Origin: Paralithodes platypus
Lineage: Eukaryota; Arthropoda; Malacostraca; Decapoda; Lithodidae
Reading direction: 5' to 3'
DNA length: 64,000 bases
Assembly (NCBI GenBank): GCA_032716605.1
Contig: CM064530.1
Location: 2,807,578-2,871,577 of the forward strand
The translations under genes and the position numbers were made by a program. The notes under the pieces are model-generated. The model saw only the letters and a list, made by a program, of their open reading frames with translations, was not told the origin of the DNA and did not search any database. Position 1 is the first letter of the stretch; the number at the start of each line of letters is the position of its first letter. Shown here piece by piece: positions 21,880-32,900 of the stretch.

Positions 21880-22018
21880 TTAACATTAGTCCTCCATTAC
21901 AAACCCCAATGCACTAGAATAAACTAATTACAGCATATGATCCTCCCGGGATTCAAACTCGGGACACAACACCCAGAACATAAGCATCTAATCCATTACA
22001 CCACCAACACAGATCTTG
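21880..22018 (-). repeat. tRNA-derived SINE A copy
   Basis: The reverse strand has GGTGTAATGGATTAGATGC and GAGTTTGAATCCCGGGAGG (B box), followed by ATCATATGCTGTAATTAG. Confidence 0.8.
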
Positions 22019-22480
22019 TCCAAACTCTATTACTCAGACTTTTGGACTTTTCAGGAAATATGAGTAATTATAGACCGGAAATGTCAGATCTTGTCCGGGC
22101 CATATTACTGTACTCGAACTTCCAGACTTTTCCGGAAGGCAGAGCATGAAAGTCAGACTTTTGGCAGATCTGGAATATTTTGACTTTCAGAGGAAGGTTT
22201 CCCCTAATTAGTCTACTGTATTTTTGTATCACATTTTGCTGTGATTTTTGTAGTATTATTTCTTAGACCTTATAGCAATCCTTACCTTACCTTAGCCTAA
22301 CTATAGTGAACAGACTATAATTTTATGAAAACACTGTTTTTGTATTATTCTGGCTATTATTAGGTGATTTTATGTAGTTGTAAGCTCTCAAATACACTCG
22401 CAAAGAAAACAATCTTTACACTGGTGAGCTGAATATACATTTGTGTGAACAGAAGGAACTGGGTGAAGTATACGTGTGTA

Positions 22481-22927
22481 CAGAGTGTCAAACCGGAGCA
22501 ATTTTGTTTGAAGACCTGAATGAATATGAGAAGGAATACAGGAAAATAAATATCAAATATCAGTGTTTAGGCCATTATGTCACTTCCAAAGACATACAGT
22601 AATTTGAACAATAAACCATAACTTAGGCTATACATATACAATTATCCCTTTGAGTACCAGCGACGTGTGTTATACTTTATTCTAGTTATATTTAGACGAT
22701 ATGATGCAGCTTAGGAAGGATCTATGGTAGTTAAAATGGTTGATTGAGATAGTTTGAAGCCTTATTATCGCTAGAGGTCCTTTGTGAGCTGAATACAATC
22801 GTCGAAAAGTTTCCAGAATGTGATTAAAAAGACGTCCCTGGTACTCAAGGGGTTATAAAGACGTCCCTGGTACTCAAGGGGTTATAAAGACTAAAAATAA
22901 TGTTCTCCGGTTTCGTTTGACACTCCG
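22481..22927. mobile_element. hAT-like MITE with nested P1 element
   Basis: Ends CAGAGTGTCAAACCGGAGC and, inverted, CGGAGTGTCAAACGAAACC. The flanks CGTGTGTA and CGTCTATA agree at 6 of 8 positions. A P1 MITE occupies about 22646-22864, including a doubled right end (GGTACTCAAGGGGTTATAAA twice). Confidence 0.83.
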
Positions 22928-22981
22928 CGTCTATATTATATTATCACAAGATTTCCACCCACTTCCAGGATGTTTAGAGCG

Positions 22982-23187
22982 TTAAGCCGGTATCACACGA
23001 GCACTTTTTCCCTCAACACTGGTCTGGCAGCTTATGAGGTCAACATATAAAATATTTCGGTTACCTAAATTCATCTATCATCAGTTTAGTGTACAACACC
23101 AGTGGATAATACTCCAGAAATGTTGCCAGAAATATGTTGATCATCGAATGTTAACTATAAAAGCTCTTGTGTGATACCGGCTTTAGT
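22982..23187. mobile_element. MITE with 20+ bp TIRs
   Basis: AAGCCGGTATCACACGAGC at the left is repeated inverted at the right as GCTCTTGTGTGATACCGGCTT (one mismatch). Length about 205 bp. Superfamily unassigned. Confidence 0.82.
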
Positions 23188-23465
23188 GTAAAGGTTGTTT
23201 TTTCCTCGAGTGTACATTGACTCTGCCCCCTGGAAAACTCAGGGGAACACATATACATACAGTACATACATATGTATGTATGTATGTATGGGGAACACAC
23301 AGGCTGATGTTGGCCTTTGAACCATGTGCATTATTACTGTTGTTCATATTGTATAAGTCTGTTGATTTTCAGCTGACAGTAAATTGAATCCCATAACAGC
23401 TGTTATCTTGATCGTGGATATTCGTATTATCACCAACCCTCTAAATAACTTGCAAATAAACCTAA

Positions 23466-23708
23466 TTAACCATTTCATGCACAGTACACGATTTGAGCTT
23501 ATTCTGGGATACTTTAAAACCTTTGTGACCATCAGGGGTGTTTAGAAACCTTTAATGTATTTAATTCAACCTCTGCAGTTGTCTTTGAGTTAGCTATGGG
23601 CAGAAAACTAATTTTGGAGAGGTAATTATAAGATTGAGAGAACTCTATTTCTGATTGCTAATTATATAATCGGCAACCCCTGTGTCCACACGTTCGTGAA
23701 AGGGTTAA
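23466..23708. mobile_element. TTAA-flanked MITE, family P2, copy 2
   Basis: ATTAACCATTTCATGCACAG at the left and ATTAACCCTTTCACGAACGT read inward from the right. The body matches 16262-16496. Confidence 0.85.
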
Positions 23709-23799
23709 TGAAATAAATTAAATTATTATGAAACTACTGTCTGCAGCCTGTAAATTCATATTTTTTCACCAACCAACTTTACTTCTAAACTCAATTAAT

Positions 23800-23962
23800 A
23801 AAATCAACAAATACATGTGGCACTCCAAGGACTCGAACCTAGGATACTCACACCGAAATTCTGGTGTTTCTAATAATCTAATACATTAATTTAACTCCCA
23901 ACATCAATCATCTCCCAATGAAATTAATGAAAGCATGTGATCCTCCTGTAACAACCCTGTAA
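23800..23962 (-). repeat. tRNA-derived SINE A, rearranged
   Basis: Reverse-strand pieces GGTTCGAGTCCTTGGAGTGCC (B box near 23830) and GGAGGATCACATGCTTTCAT near 23940 are SINE head and body parts. Confidence 0.65.
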
Positions 23963-24032
23963 TCAAGATGGGTACAGGCTAATTTATTGTCAGCTGGAAA
24001 TGAACAGACTACAGTATAGTCATATTATTTAA

Positions 24033-24370
24033 CTCCTTCAGCACGGTGACACCTTACCTTGGATTCGGGCTAAAATTTGATGATTTTATGCAGTTTAAAA
24101 AGGACCTGTTTTATTCAAAAGGATTATTGCGATCGTACTTACCTCTTTGAGTCCTAGAGGTACCTTTTTACCTTTGATTCTGGCTATAAATAGACAAACT
24201 TATGCAGTTTAAGAAGGACTTGTGTTAATCAGAGGGTTTATTGAGCTCCCATTTACCCAGTCGAGTCGTAAAGGTAGATTATAAGCTAAAGAAAGTCATC
24301 TAATAGTAACCAGAATAAGGTGAGAATTAAATCATCTAATAGTAACCAGAATAAGGTGAGAATTAAATTG
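24033..24370. mobile_element. Family P1 MITE with internal duplications
   Basis: TTTAACTCCTTCAGCACGGTGAC starts a P1-like arm, and two P1 bodies overlap. ATCATCTAATAGTAACCAGA ATAAGGTGAGAATTAAA is directly repeated at the right end (about 24297 and 24333). Confidence 0.72.
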
Positions 24371-25038
24371 TGTGGACAAGGTTGTGTGTTTGTTTTTTTG
24401 TTATTCTCCCTGTGTCATACCGTCTCCATTTTCACTATTTTTGTTGGTCCTCCCAATTTATTTTTACAGCAGTCCCGCCTCCCGTCGCTCCCTCCATTTT
24501 CCCTACTGGTTCCGTTTTTTTCCCACCCTAACTTAGCCCTATTTGGTCCGAGAGGGTCTTTTTGGATCTCCCTTCTTTCGCTCCATTAGTTTGGAGTTTT
24601 TAAGATGTTTCACCCCATTAATTTGGTGATAATATGAAGCTTGAGCCCGTTCAGGTATATATTTTTTTGTGGGCAAGCGATAGCGAGCCTGTATCATAGA
24701 AGAAATCAGTCTTTGGCCGGGACGTTATACTATTGAAGAATGTAAAATAATCCACAAGTACATACTATACATACATACAAGTTCAAAGACCGCCCTGTCC
24801 ACAGAGAATGTGGTTACAGTCTCACATCCTAAATAGCGGCTCTGCCTCTGTTGTCGAGTTCCTTATTCTGAGATCGGACCGGAGTACCCGACACCACGTC
24901 ACTCCAGGGCCACCCATACGTTGGACCAAATAGGGTGAATCTTCGGTCTTAATTTTCCCCATTTTAAGCTGTGGAACCATCCGAACCAAGTCGGTAGTGG
25001 TGGTGGTGGTGAAGCGCGTTTGATCCCTGTGTGTCTAT
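24371..25038. other. No gene; repeat E and RTE-type fragments
   Basis: Repeat E sequence (AAGCGATAGCGAGCCTGTAT near 24674) and an RTE-linked fragment (TCAAAGACCGCCCTGTCCAC near 24783). No coding sequence recognised. Confidence 0.5.
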
Positions 25039-25262
25039 TTTAACCCCTTCAGTGCTCGTGACATCCTTTTCATTATACAGTACTGTATTCTGGCAACTAT
25101 TAGACAATTTTATTCAGTTTACAAAAGGCCTTCAGTTATGTACAGCTTTCGAACCATCTAACATCAGCCATTTTACTACCACAGATCTTTCTAAACTGCA
25201 CAAAATCGTCTAAATATAGCTTGAATATAATTAAAAAAACGTTGCCGGTACAGGAGGGGTTA
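25039..25262. mobile_element. Family P1 foldback MITE
   Basis: TTAACCCCTTCAGTGCTCGT at the left and, inward from the right, TAACCCCTCCTGTACCGGC. Arms contain TTAGACAATTTTATTCAG and TGCACAAAATCGTCTAA. Confidence 0.85.
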
Positions 25263-25426
25263 CCAGTGTGTAAACATTATTATCTATATACTGTACTGGT
25301 AATGTTGTACAGATCTTATGTTTAATTTATTTCATGTTAGAGCCAAGTTCGATAGTTTCCCGATAGCCTAGAGGAGAAGAGGTAACAAGTCTAGAGAGTG
25401 ATTTTGTACTCTGTATGAGGAGAAAT

Positions 25427-25740
25427 AAGGTATTGAGGGATAAGCCTTTACAATGGCACCTCTTATCTAATTTTCAAAGAGTGTTTAGAGGGGAGAAGGG
25501 GTATTGGAGAGGCTTTATTGTGTGTATCTACATACATCATGAGGTGGTGAAGGTATTGAGGGACAAGCCTTTACGACGGTACCTTTTATATACTTTTCAA
25601 AGAGTGTTGAGAGGAGAGAAGGGGTATTGGAGAGGCTTTATTGTGTGTGTCCACATGTTGAGGTGGTGAAGGTATTGAGCGATAACCCTTTACAACGCCA
25701 CCTCGTGTCAACCTTCCGAAGAGTGTTGAGAGGGGAGGTT
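25427..25740. repeat. Three tandem units of about 120 bp
   Basis: AAGGTATTGAGGGATAAGCC recurs near 25427, 25548 and 25668. Two units carry TTTCAAAGAGTGTT...GAGAAGGGGTATTGGAGAGG. As 120 is divisible by three, an 84-codon frame survives across two units; this follows from the period and does not by itself show coding. Confidence 0.9.
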
Positions 25741-25784
25741 TTAGAACTATGGAATTTGGCTGTACTTGTAGCTACTGTAGTTTG

Positions 25785-26221
25785 TTAACCCTTTTAGTAC
25801 TAGTGACCTCCTTTCCATTATATTCTGGCAACTAGTAGATAATAATAATAATAACTATTTGTCAACATCCTACTGGGCAGAAACCCTCATAAGGGGCTGG
25901 CGCGGCAACTAGTAGATAATAATAATAACTATTTGTCAACATCCTACTGGGCAGAAACCCTCATAAGGCTGGGGGCAACTAGTAGATAATAATAATAATA
26001 ACTATTTGTCAACATCCTACTGGGCAGAAACCCTCATAAGGCTGGGGGCAACTAGTAGATAATAATAATAATAACTATTTGTCAACATCCTACTGGGCAG
26101 AAACCCTCATAAGGCTGGGGGCAACTAGTAGAGGATTTATATAAAGTTTAGGATCCTTCCTAAGCTGAATAAAATTGTCTAATAGTTGCCATTATATGAT
26201 GAAAAGGTCATGACCGGTTAA
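25785..26221. mobile_element. Family P1 MITE expanded by an internal tandem array
   Basis: Begins TTAACCCTTTTAGTACTAGT and ends GACCGGTTAA. Four to five copies of a roughly 70-80 bp unit (GGCAACTAGTAGATAATAAT...ATCCTACTGGGCAGAAACCC) occupy about 25845-26125, within the left arm. Confidence 0.88.
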
Positions 26222-26750
26222 CCCTTTTGGAACTATGATAGTTTCTGTATTCAGGGGTACAGTAGAGGATTTTTTCAGCTAAAGAAGGATCTGCAGAAAT
26301 TGAGGGGATAAAAACACAATATATATATATTTTGTTTAACTAAAAGTCCTTCCTAAGCTGGCTAAAAGGCTCAGCTTCACCCTAATTGGTCCGAAGGAGG
26401 TCTTTTTGAAGCTCCTCTGTTTCGCTCCATTAATTTGGAGATTTAAAGATTTTTCACCCCATAATTTGGTGATAAGACACTCCACCCCATTAATGATTTT
26501 CTGGGCAAATGATAGCGAGCCTGTAACTAGAATGCTAAAGTTTGTTTTGCAAGTTTTACATTGCAATTTAACATAAATGAAAGTGGCCGAACAACTCCTC
26601 ATAAATACTGTATTTAAACAAAATTTAAAAACCCACAAGACGTCAGACCAGATAGTGTTAAGGAAGACCTCTAGAAATCCCTTTTACGACCACAGCTCCT
26701 TCCTAAACTGAATAAACTCCTCTAATACCAGCCAGAACACGAGGAAGAAC
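26222..26750. other. Degraded P1 and repeat E fragments, no gene
   Basis: P1-like AACCCTTTTGGAACTATGAT adjoins the previous element. GATAGCGAGCCTGTAACTAG near 26510 belongs to repeat E. Confidence 0.55.
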
Positions 26751-26751
26751 A

Positions 26752-27470
26752 TCAGCCAAAGCGTCAAATTTTTCCTTTGCCCCTCAACTTTCTCTTCTTA
26801 ATTGCTGAGGCGCACAAGGGCCCTGGGTGGGGCTTTGGTTTCCCGGGCGTTTCTGCACCCTCCTCAGCTCCCCGCCATGGAGTGGCTTCGGTCACCCAGG
26901 CTTTATTGTGTTTGGCAGGGAGGGTTCTGTGGGGGCACTCGGTTATGGCCTTGGCCTTGCTCGGGGCCTTGGGGCTGTTTGGCCAGGCAGCTTTGGGAAC
27001 AACATCAACATCATCCTCGTACTGATAGAGTTGTTGTTGTTGTTCCCCAGGCTGCCTGGCCGAACAGCCCCAAGGTCCCGAGCAAGGCCAAGGCCATAGA
27101 GCGCCCCCACAAAACCCTCCCTGCTTACCACTAACAAAGCCCGGGTGACCGAAGCCACTCTAAGGCAGGGAGCTGAGGAGGGCGCGGAAACGCCCGGGAA
27201 ACCAAAGCCCCACCCAAGGCCCTGTGCCCCTCAGCAATTATGAAGGGAAAGTTGAGGGGCAAGGGAAAAACGTGACGCTTTGGCTCCCAATCTGCCAACT
27301 TTTAGGTTGGCAGTAGGGAGGTCGATCCACGGAAAAGACGCCGTCACTTGAGATCTAGAAGATATATAAGTAAGAGGAACAGTCAGAGTAAGCTATGGGT
27401 ATGGCAGAGATCGCTCAGCTCTCACTCTGATAGACCAGCCCATCACCACATGACTAGAACCCAATCTATC
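26752..27470. repeat. Head-to-tail-inverted pair of R1 repeats
   Basis: A 5'-truncated forward R1 (26752-27006, ending GGGAACAACATCAACATCATC) is followed after about 25 bp by a reverse R1 (27030-27470, beginning GTTGTTGTTGTTGTTCCCC). The two tails face each other, so about 240 bp on each side can pair. Long frames in either direction are by-products of this GC-rich repeat. Confidence 0.92.
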
Positions 27471-27619
27471 GTACTGATAGAGTTAAAGGGAGTATTTTGA
27501 GTCTTAATGCTATGGACTATACCTTGTGGTGTTCAAGTATAGAATATAATGAGAGTTATGATTACATTCGTATTATTTAAGGGGATTTATTGTATTACAG
27601 TACTGTAATTTTTTCATTA

Positions 27620-27960
27620 TATTTAATGTTTTTTAGTTTGTTCCCTAGATCTCTTGTCAAGTTTTAAAAAACACCACAAGACCCCCTTCATGATAAATTT
27701 GTAAAAAAAAATCAGTAGAAAAATATCCTGGCCAAAGGCCAGTTCCTACTACTGTACATTACAAGTTTGCTATCGATCGCCAGGAAACGTTGACACCAAA
27801 TGGCGGAAAGGTCTTAATATTAGACAAAAAAATAGGGCAAAAGGACTTTAAATTGCCAAACTAATGGGGCGAACGTCTTAAAATGTCATAACTAACAGGC
27901 CTATACATGAGGGAGAAGGGGGTCCAGACAAACCAAATACCTCCCCTTAAGCTATGCTAT
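27620..27960. repeat. Interspersed repeat E
   Basis: TTTAGTTTGTTCCCTAGATC and CGCCAGGAAACGTTGACACC with AATTGCCAAACTAATGGGGC match the family. Confidence 0.75.
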
Positions 27961-28130
27961 ACTATATATGTATTTTCCTTATGCCAACCTTTTAAGATTG
28001 AGTTATCCGTTATTGAATTAGGAGTCTAACTTGCCCTGTAATAAAATTGTCATTCCAATATTTGAATAATGAATCGATGGTCTTCATTACCTATTTATTT
28101 CTTGGCCTTGTAAATAGGAAGCCATCATAA

Positions 28131-28352
28131 TTGACCACTTGCAAGTTTCCAGCTATAAGGAGGTTGGAGCTGTAGAAATTGATATTTAGCGGAATTACCT
28201 GCTATAATACGGTTGTAGTGTATTTATACGCACATAAAATTAAATTAACTTACTTTATGTCCATCACAAACCTACATTATTATTGCATTTCTGTTTCAAA
28301 TTGATGATTATGGCTCCAACTTCCTTACAGCCTGAAACTCGCAAGTGGTCAA
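28131..28352. mobile_element. Foldback MITE family M7, best copy
   Basis: TTGACCACTTGCAAGTTTCC...GGAGGTTGGAGCTGTA at the left and, inverted, TTGACCACTTGCGAGTTTCA...GGAAGTTGGAGCCATA at the right, arms about 55-60 bp. Other copies lie at 20768, 29075 and 48957. Confidence 0.9.
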
Positions 28353-29074
28353 TTAGTTTAAGGCCTTCCAGTCTCCAAATCCAGTTTGCACCGCAGAGGA
28401 ACGATGACTGCCTACTTTAATTAGTGCATTTTAAAGTATGTGCACTAAATTTTGTATTTATGTATGTATACACAGTGCCACCACGCATGAACTACACCAC
28501 ACAGTCAGTCTCCACCTAGCCGTCACAAAGGAAGCACAATTATCTAAGATTTCCGCCGCGTCTGAATCGGTTCCACTGCATGCACCGCACACACAATAAC
28601 AACGACGGCAAAAATACGGAAGGGATATTCTTGGTCAGGGAGGCATTGCACAAACTCTAAGAGACCTAGAAAATGCTTGGGATAGTGATATTGTGAGTGA
28701 TGTGAGCAGTGACGCCAGTTCTCATGTGTGCGAAAGCTGGGGACGCAGCAGAGCATGCTAACGCGGCCAAATAATACGTGGCACACACTCTCCACTCGCT
28801 AGCTCACTATTCAATAACTACGAGTGTAGAGACGTCTAGTCAATGATAAGCCTAACATTTTGCCATTTAGTAGAACATTGTAGGTGTCTAATTGTATATA
28901 TATTTGTGTGTCAATATTATGGTTTTTTTCTACAAAACACCTGACTACAGGGAAGTGTCGCCTGGGAGGCCATCCGTCCTCCGAGGGTTAAAAATCAGCT
29001 TAGGTGAATGAATGAATATACCAGAGGCCGCACCCCAAAACAGCCATTACAACTCTGCATCCAATTATTGTCAA
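28353..29074. other. No gene recognised
   Basis: Unclassified sequence; short frames without domains. Confidence 0.5.
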
Positions 29075-29822
29075 CGGCAATTGATTACTTGTGAATTTAA
29101 GGCTATACACATTTTTAAGCTGTACTGTAAACATCTATATTAAACAGAAATGCTATAATAATGTAGGTTTCTGATGGAAAGTACGATGAATTTGGTTTTA
29201 TGTATTTATAAATGTACAGTACTATGACTGTATTTTAGCTGGTAAATCTGCTTAAAATCTATGTCTACAGCTTATGTTTTTAATGGAAAGTATGATGAAC
29301 TGTCTTCGTGGTGCGATGTATAAGGTGTTGATTTTCGGTGTGAGCATCCTGGGTTCGAATCCACGTACTGCCACATGTGTTTGTAAATTTCATTAATCGA
29401 TTTTAGGAGTATGGTTGGTTGTTGGAAGGAACATAATAATTGATATTGGTTCAGGAGTAATTTATCGAGAGGACTTCCCTAAGTGGTTAAGGCCCCATTA
29501 ATTGCTCTTTCCATTCACATATGCATAGCCTACGTGAGTTGCAGTTGGGATGTGTGTACATGCTTAGATTGATATGCAGGATTCGAAGTTGCATAATAAT
29601 TCGTAGGCAGTGTCCACCAACCTTTAACTGTCTTCGTGGTGCGATGTATAAGGTGTTGATTTTCGGTGTGAGCATCCTGGGTTCGAATCCACGGACTGCC
29701 ACATGTGTTTGTAAATTTCATTAATCGATTTTAGGAGTATGGTTGGTTGTTGGAAGGAACATAATAATTATATATGTACTACAAACGTATTTTATAGCAT
29801 CAAACTCACAAGTGGTCAATTG
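29075..29822. repeat. M7 MITE split by, and flanked by, tRNA-derived SINE B copies
   Basis: The M7 left arm is at 29075 and terminal arm sequence (CAAACTCACAAGTGGTCAAT) at 29803. In between lie two SINE B copies at about 29296-29442 and 29626-29770. They are identical over about 145 bp except for very few bases, each with an exact B box GGTTCGAATCC (29352 and 29680). Confidence 0.85.
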
Positions 29823-29999
29823 GCACAGCCCTGCCTGACCCCCAGCCAAGCCAACACAACTCACCAAATGCACCAATACCAAGGAGAATCACTGGAACCA
29901 TTATTTCTGTAAAGCAAGTCTATGAAATTGGAGGGAGCCGCAAGGTGAGGTAGACCAAGAAAGATGTAGTATCAGGTAGTGTACACAGATTTTTCAGGT

Positions 30000-30215
30000 T
30001 TTGTGTTCTTTTCTTTCAACATTATATTTTGCTAAAGCGTCATTTCCACAGTCATTTTGATATCAGGTAGTACACACAGATCTTGCAGGTTTTGTGTTCT
30101 TTTATTTGCTAAAGCGTTATTTCCACATAGTGATTTTGATAAGTTCTTTTGTCTTTATATTGTGTCGTCCCTGTTTTGGTTTGTTTATTTTGCAAGTTTG
30201 ACATTATAAAGCCAA
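30000..30215. repeat. Repeat D, partly duplicated
   Basis: TTTTGTGTTCTTTT and AAAGCGT(C/T)ATTTCCACA recur at about 30001 and 30092. TTTGGTTTGTTTATTTTGCAAG is the shared 3' part of repeat D, also seen at 17308, 33785, 36650, 42555, 52285 and 53650. Confidence 0.8.
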
Positions 30216-30784
30216 AGGACTGACTAAGAGGGATACTAAAGACCGAACTGCCTGGAACGCTGCCGTAAGGTCAACAAAAACACTGACCTACTCACATGTT
30301 CTTTATACGCTTGATAGAACCCTAAGGAGCCACCTATAAACCTCCCCTAAATTTATCATTAATTTACCAAATCCTATACAGTATTGGGGTCATAAAAGGC
30401 ATCATGTAAAAATGTAAACTTTATTATATATATATTTAAAAACAGAATGGTATACATATGGGTTGGTGAGGAAGAAATCACAATGATAATATGTGTCAAG
30501 GAAGCAGAAAATATAAAACTATATACAGTATTATGTATTTGCATACATTACCGGTACAGTATATATATATATATATATATAAAATTTCTTTATCTTGTAC
30601 AGTACAGTAATTCCTCACTTTGAGTTAGGTTACTGAAAATCAACACTTTTAAATTTAACGTTAGTGAAGCAATTCGTTTTTGTAATTTTAATTGCAACTT
30701 TGGACCTGTTTTGTCCGATTTACAACTGAATATTGAAGCTTAACAATATTAAGGTATTTTGTTCCCTATTTAATGAACGGTGAA

Positions 30785-31240
30785 ATAACTTATCCCTTTC
30801 AAGATCTGATTACACATTTAAGTTTCTGGCTAATTATTAGACGATTTTATTAAGATAAGGAAGAGTACCGGTATATGGAAATCAGAGGGTTAATTGAGAT
30901 AATTTTTACCCATATTATGCCCACAGATCCTTCCTAAACTGACTAAAATTGTCTTATGATGATACAGTTATGTGTTTTTATACCACCATGCACTCCCTGC
31001 TCAAGAGCTGGGCTGGGCTGGGCTGGGTGCCCTGATGTATCAGAGACTTCAGTGAACAGTTGCCACAAATTGGTAGACCGCACCGTCCACCACAGCACTG
31101 GCGTCTGCCAAATAGCACACTGGTTGGCCCGAAACACGAACCCTCGACCTCAAGGTTTACAGGCGAGTTCTCTATCAACTGCGCTACGGCATCAGGCAAT
31201 GATAGCCAGAATAAGCTGTCCAAATGCGTCATAATCTTTA
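30785..31240. mobile_element. Family P1 MITE interrupted by tRNA-derived SINE C
   Basis: P1 left part (TATCCCTTTCAAGATCTGAT...GGGTTAATTGAGATAA) and right part (GATAGCCAGAATAAGCTGTC) flank a reverse-strand SINE C (about 30966-31198) whose tRNA-like head reads GCGCAGTTGATAGAGAACTC and then GAGGGTTCGTG. Confidence 0.85.
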
Positions 31241-31450
31241 ACACCTTCTCTACCGGCGACGTCTTTTTTATTTTTTCAGCTATAGTTAGACGATTTTATG
31301 AAGCTTAGGAAGGATTTATGGTAGCTAAAAGGATTAATTGATATAGTCTGTAGCCTTTTAATGAGTAGACATCCTTTCTAAGCTGTACAAAATCATCTAA
31401 TATTTGCCACAATATAATGAAAAGTACATCACCGGTACAGAAGGGGTTAA
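31238..31450. mobile_element. Family P1 foldback MITE, well preserved
   Basis: TTAA at both boundaries. The left arm CTACCGGCGACGTC...TTAGACGATTTTATGAAGCT and the right arm AAATCATCTAATA...CATCACCGGTACAGAAGGGG are reverse complements with scattered mismatches. Arms about 80 bp, total 213 bp. No coding capacity. It is the clearest member of about 14. Confidence 0.92.
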
Positions 31451-31695
31451 AGGGTTAAAATTAAGTGACAAAGTGAGGAATGCCTATACAGTATATGGTT
31501 TAAATAATATCATGATTCAATTGTATTTGATTAACTATGAGTGTTACCAAAGTCCACTGCAAGATAAGCAGTAGTACAGTGTGATGGAATAATACTTTTA
31601 ACATTTTATAAGCCACCAAAGCTTTTTTAATATTATTTTACTTGCAAGTGTAACTGCCAACATCTTACAATGAGGAGAATTGAAGTGAGGAATGC

Positions 31696-32900
31696 TTGTA
31701 TATTACTAAATGTTTTAAGCCCTTGACTCGACAGTTCTTAACCATATGGTGTCGAAGTTTTTCATGCCAAGTAATCACATTTTTCTGTGGGCACTATCGG
31801 CCGACAATGGTACTAGGCTTCCTCCCCCGCATTCTCTTACTCACACTACCCCCCTCCCTTCCCCTCACTGTGATATGCGTCCTCAGTACACATACCACCA
31901 CCATGGACCAACGTGCTAGTGCGTTTCCCGTCCCTGCGGCACCCGCTGCATCGACCTCACACCCTTTGCAGCCACAGCCACAACCCACACCCTCGTCCAG
32001 TACCTCAACTCCAGGTAGGCCCACTTTACCCCATTCACATAACCTGAGCACTAATGGTATAGGGAGAGCCCTATTATTCAATGAAGATCATGGAAGCGAC
32101 TACGAATCTAAACCTGATGGCTCGTCGACTGAGAGTGAATTTAGTGGGTTTGGTGGTGATGATGGTGAATATTATGATGTATGGTGGTAATGGTGAAGGT
32201 GTTTATGATGAAAATGAAGGTGATAATGACGAGAATGTTGGTGTGATAGATGATGCCACCACACGTGTTACCATATCACCTGTGCCCCACACTTACCCAA
32301 GACCTCTGGTGGTGTACAGTAGTGATAGCAACCCAACCCACAGTGATTCTATAACCCATGATGGTCCTGGATGATCCATGTGTGGGTGAACAAAGAAGTC
32401 AGGCCACTGCCATTGTTCCTTCCCCTACCCGAACCCAGCATTGATGAGTCACTTCTGCTGTTTCAAATAAATGTGTCCTTCAGGCAGTACAATCCCTCGA
32501 AACGGCATCGCTTTGGCATCAAATACTTCGTAATCTGAGATTGTGAGACTGGGTATGTGCTTGATTTATCCGTGTACACAGTGTACACAGACATTCCTGT
32601 CGATGACGAACATATCTTTTCTGGTTGTGTGGTAAAGGTTCTCGTGGATTGCTACTTCGGTCAGAAACATATCCTGAACACAGATAATTTCTACACATTT
32701 CCAGCTCTCTCTAAGTGGCTCCTGTGGCACCGTCAGGCCAAACAGGAGTCATTGGCAAAAGTTTTCACAGACAAAAAAGGGGACCTATCCCCGGACACAG
32801 TCTGGGAAGATGTTAGCAATGCACTGGCACTACAAGCAGCCTGTGAACATGTTGGAGGACAATGCATGAAGGCAATTTGGTAGATTTCCAGCAATATCAC
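31696..32900 (+). pseudogene. piggyBac-family (PGBD-like) transposase remnant
   Basis: A decayed transposase with large internal deletions, stops and frameshifts. The N-terminal part (about 32060-32190) has the acidic segment LLFNEDHGSDYESKPDGSSTES typical of piggyBac-like proteins, partly quoted here. After a deletion, about 32475-32750 reads RQYNPSKRHRFGIKYFVI, a stop, then DCETGYVLDLSVYT, FSGCVVKVLVDCYFG and TDNFYTFPALSKWLL. The Asp of DNFYT corresponds to the second catalytic Asp of the family. A long acidic Gly/Asp-rich stretch at 32150-32250 is out of frame with the rest. It could once have mobilised the TTAA elements nearby; that link is inference. Confidence 0.87.

Noticed and set aside
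26802..27158. Overlapping 70-110 codon frames on both strands (also at 37460-37794, 39569-40034 and 8381-8605)
   Set aside because: They fall in the GC-rich body of the R1 interspersed repeat and recur with each copy, with broken or shifted ends.
29296..29770. Possible tRNA genes (exact B boxes)
   Set aside because: The sequences cannot form a full cloverleaf with acceptor stem and anticodon, and they carry SINE bodies.
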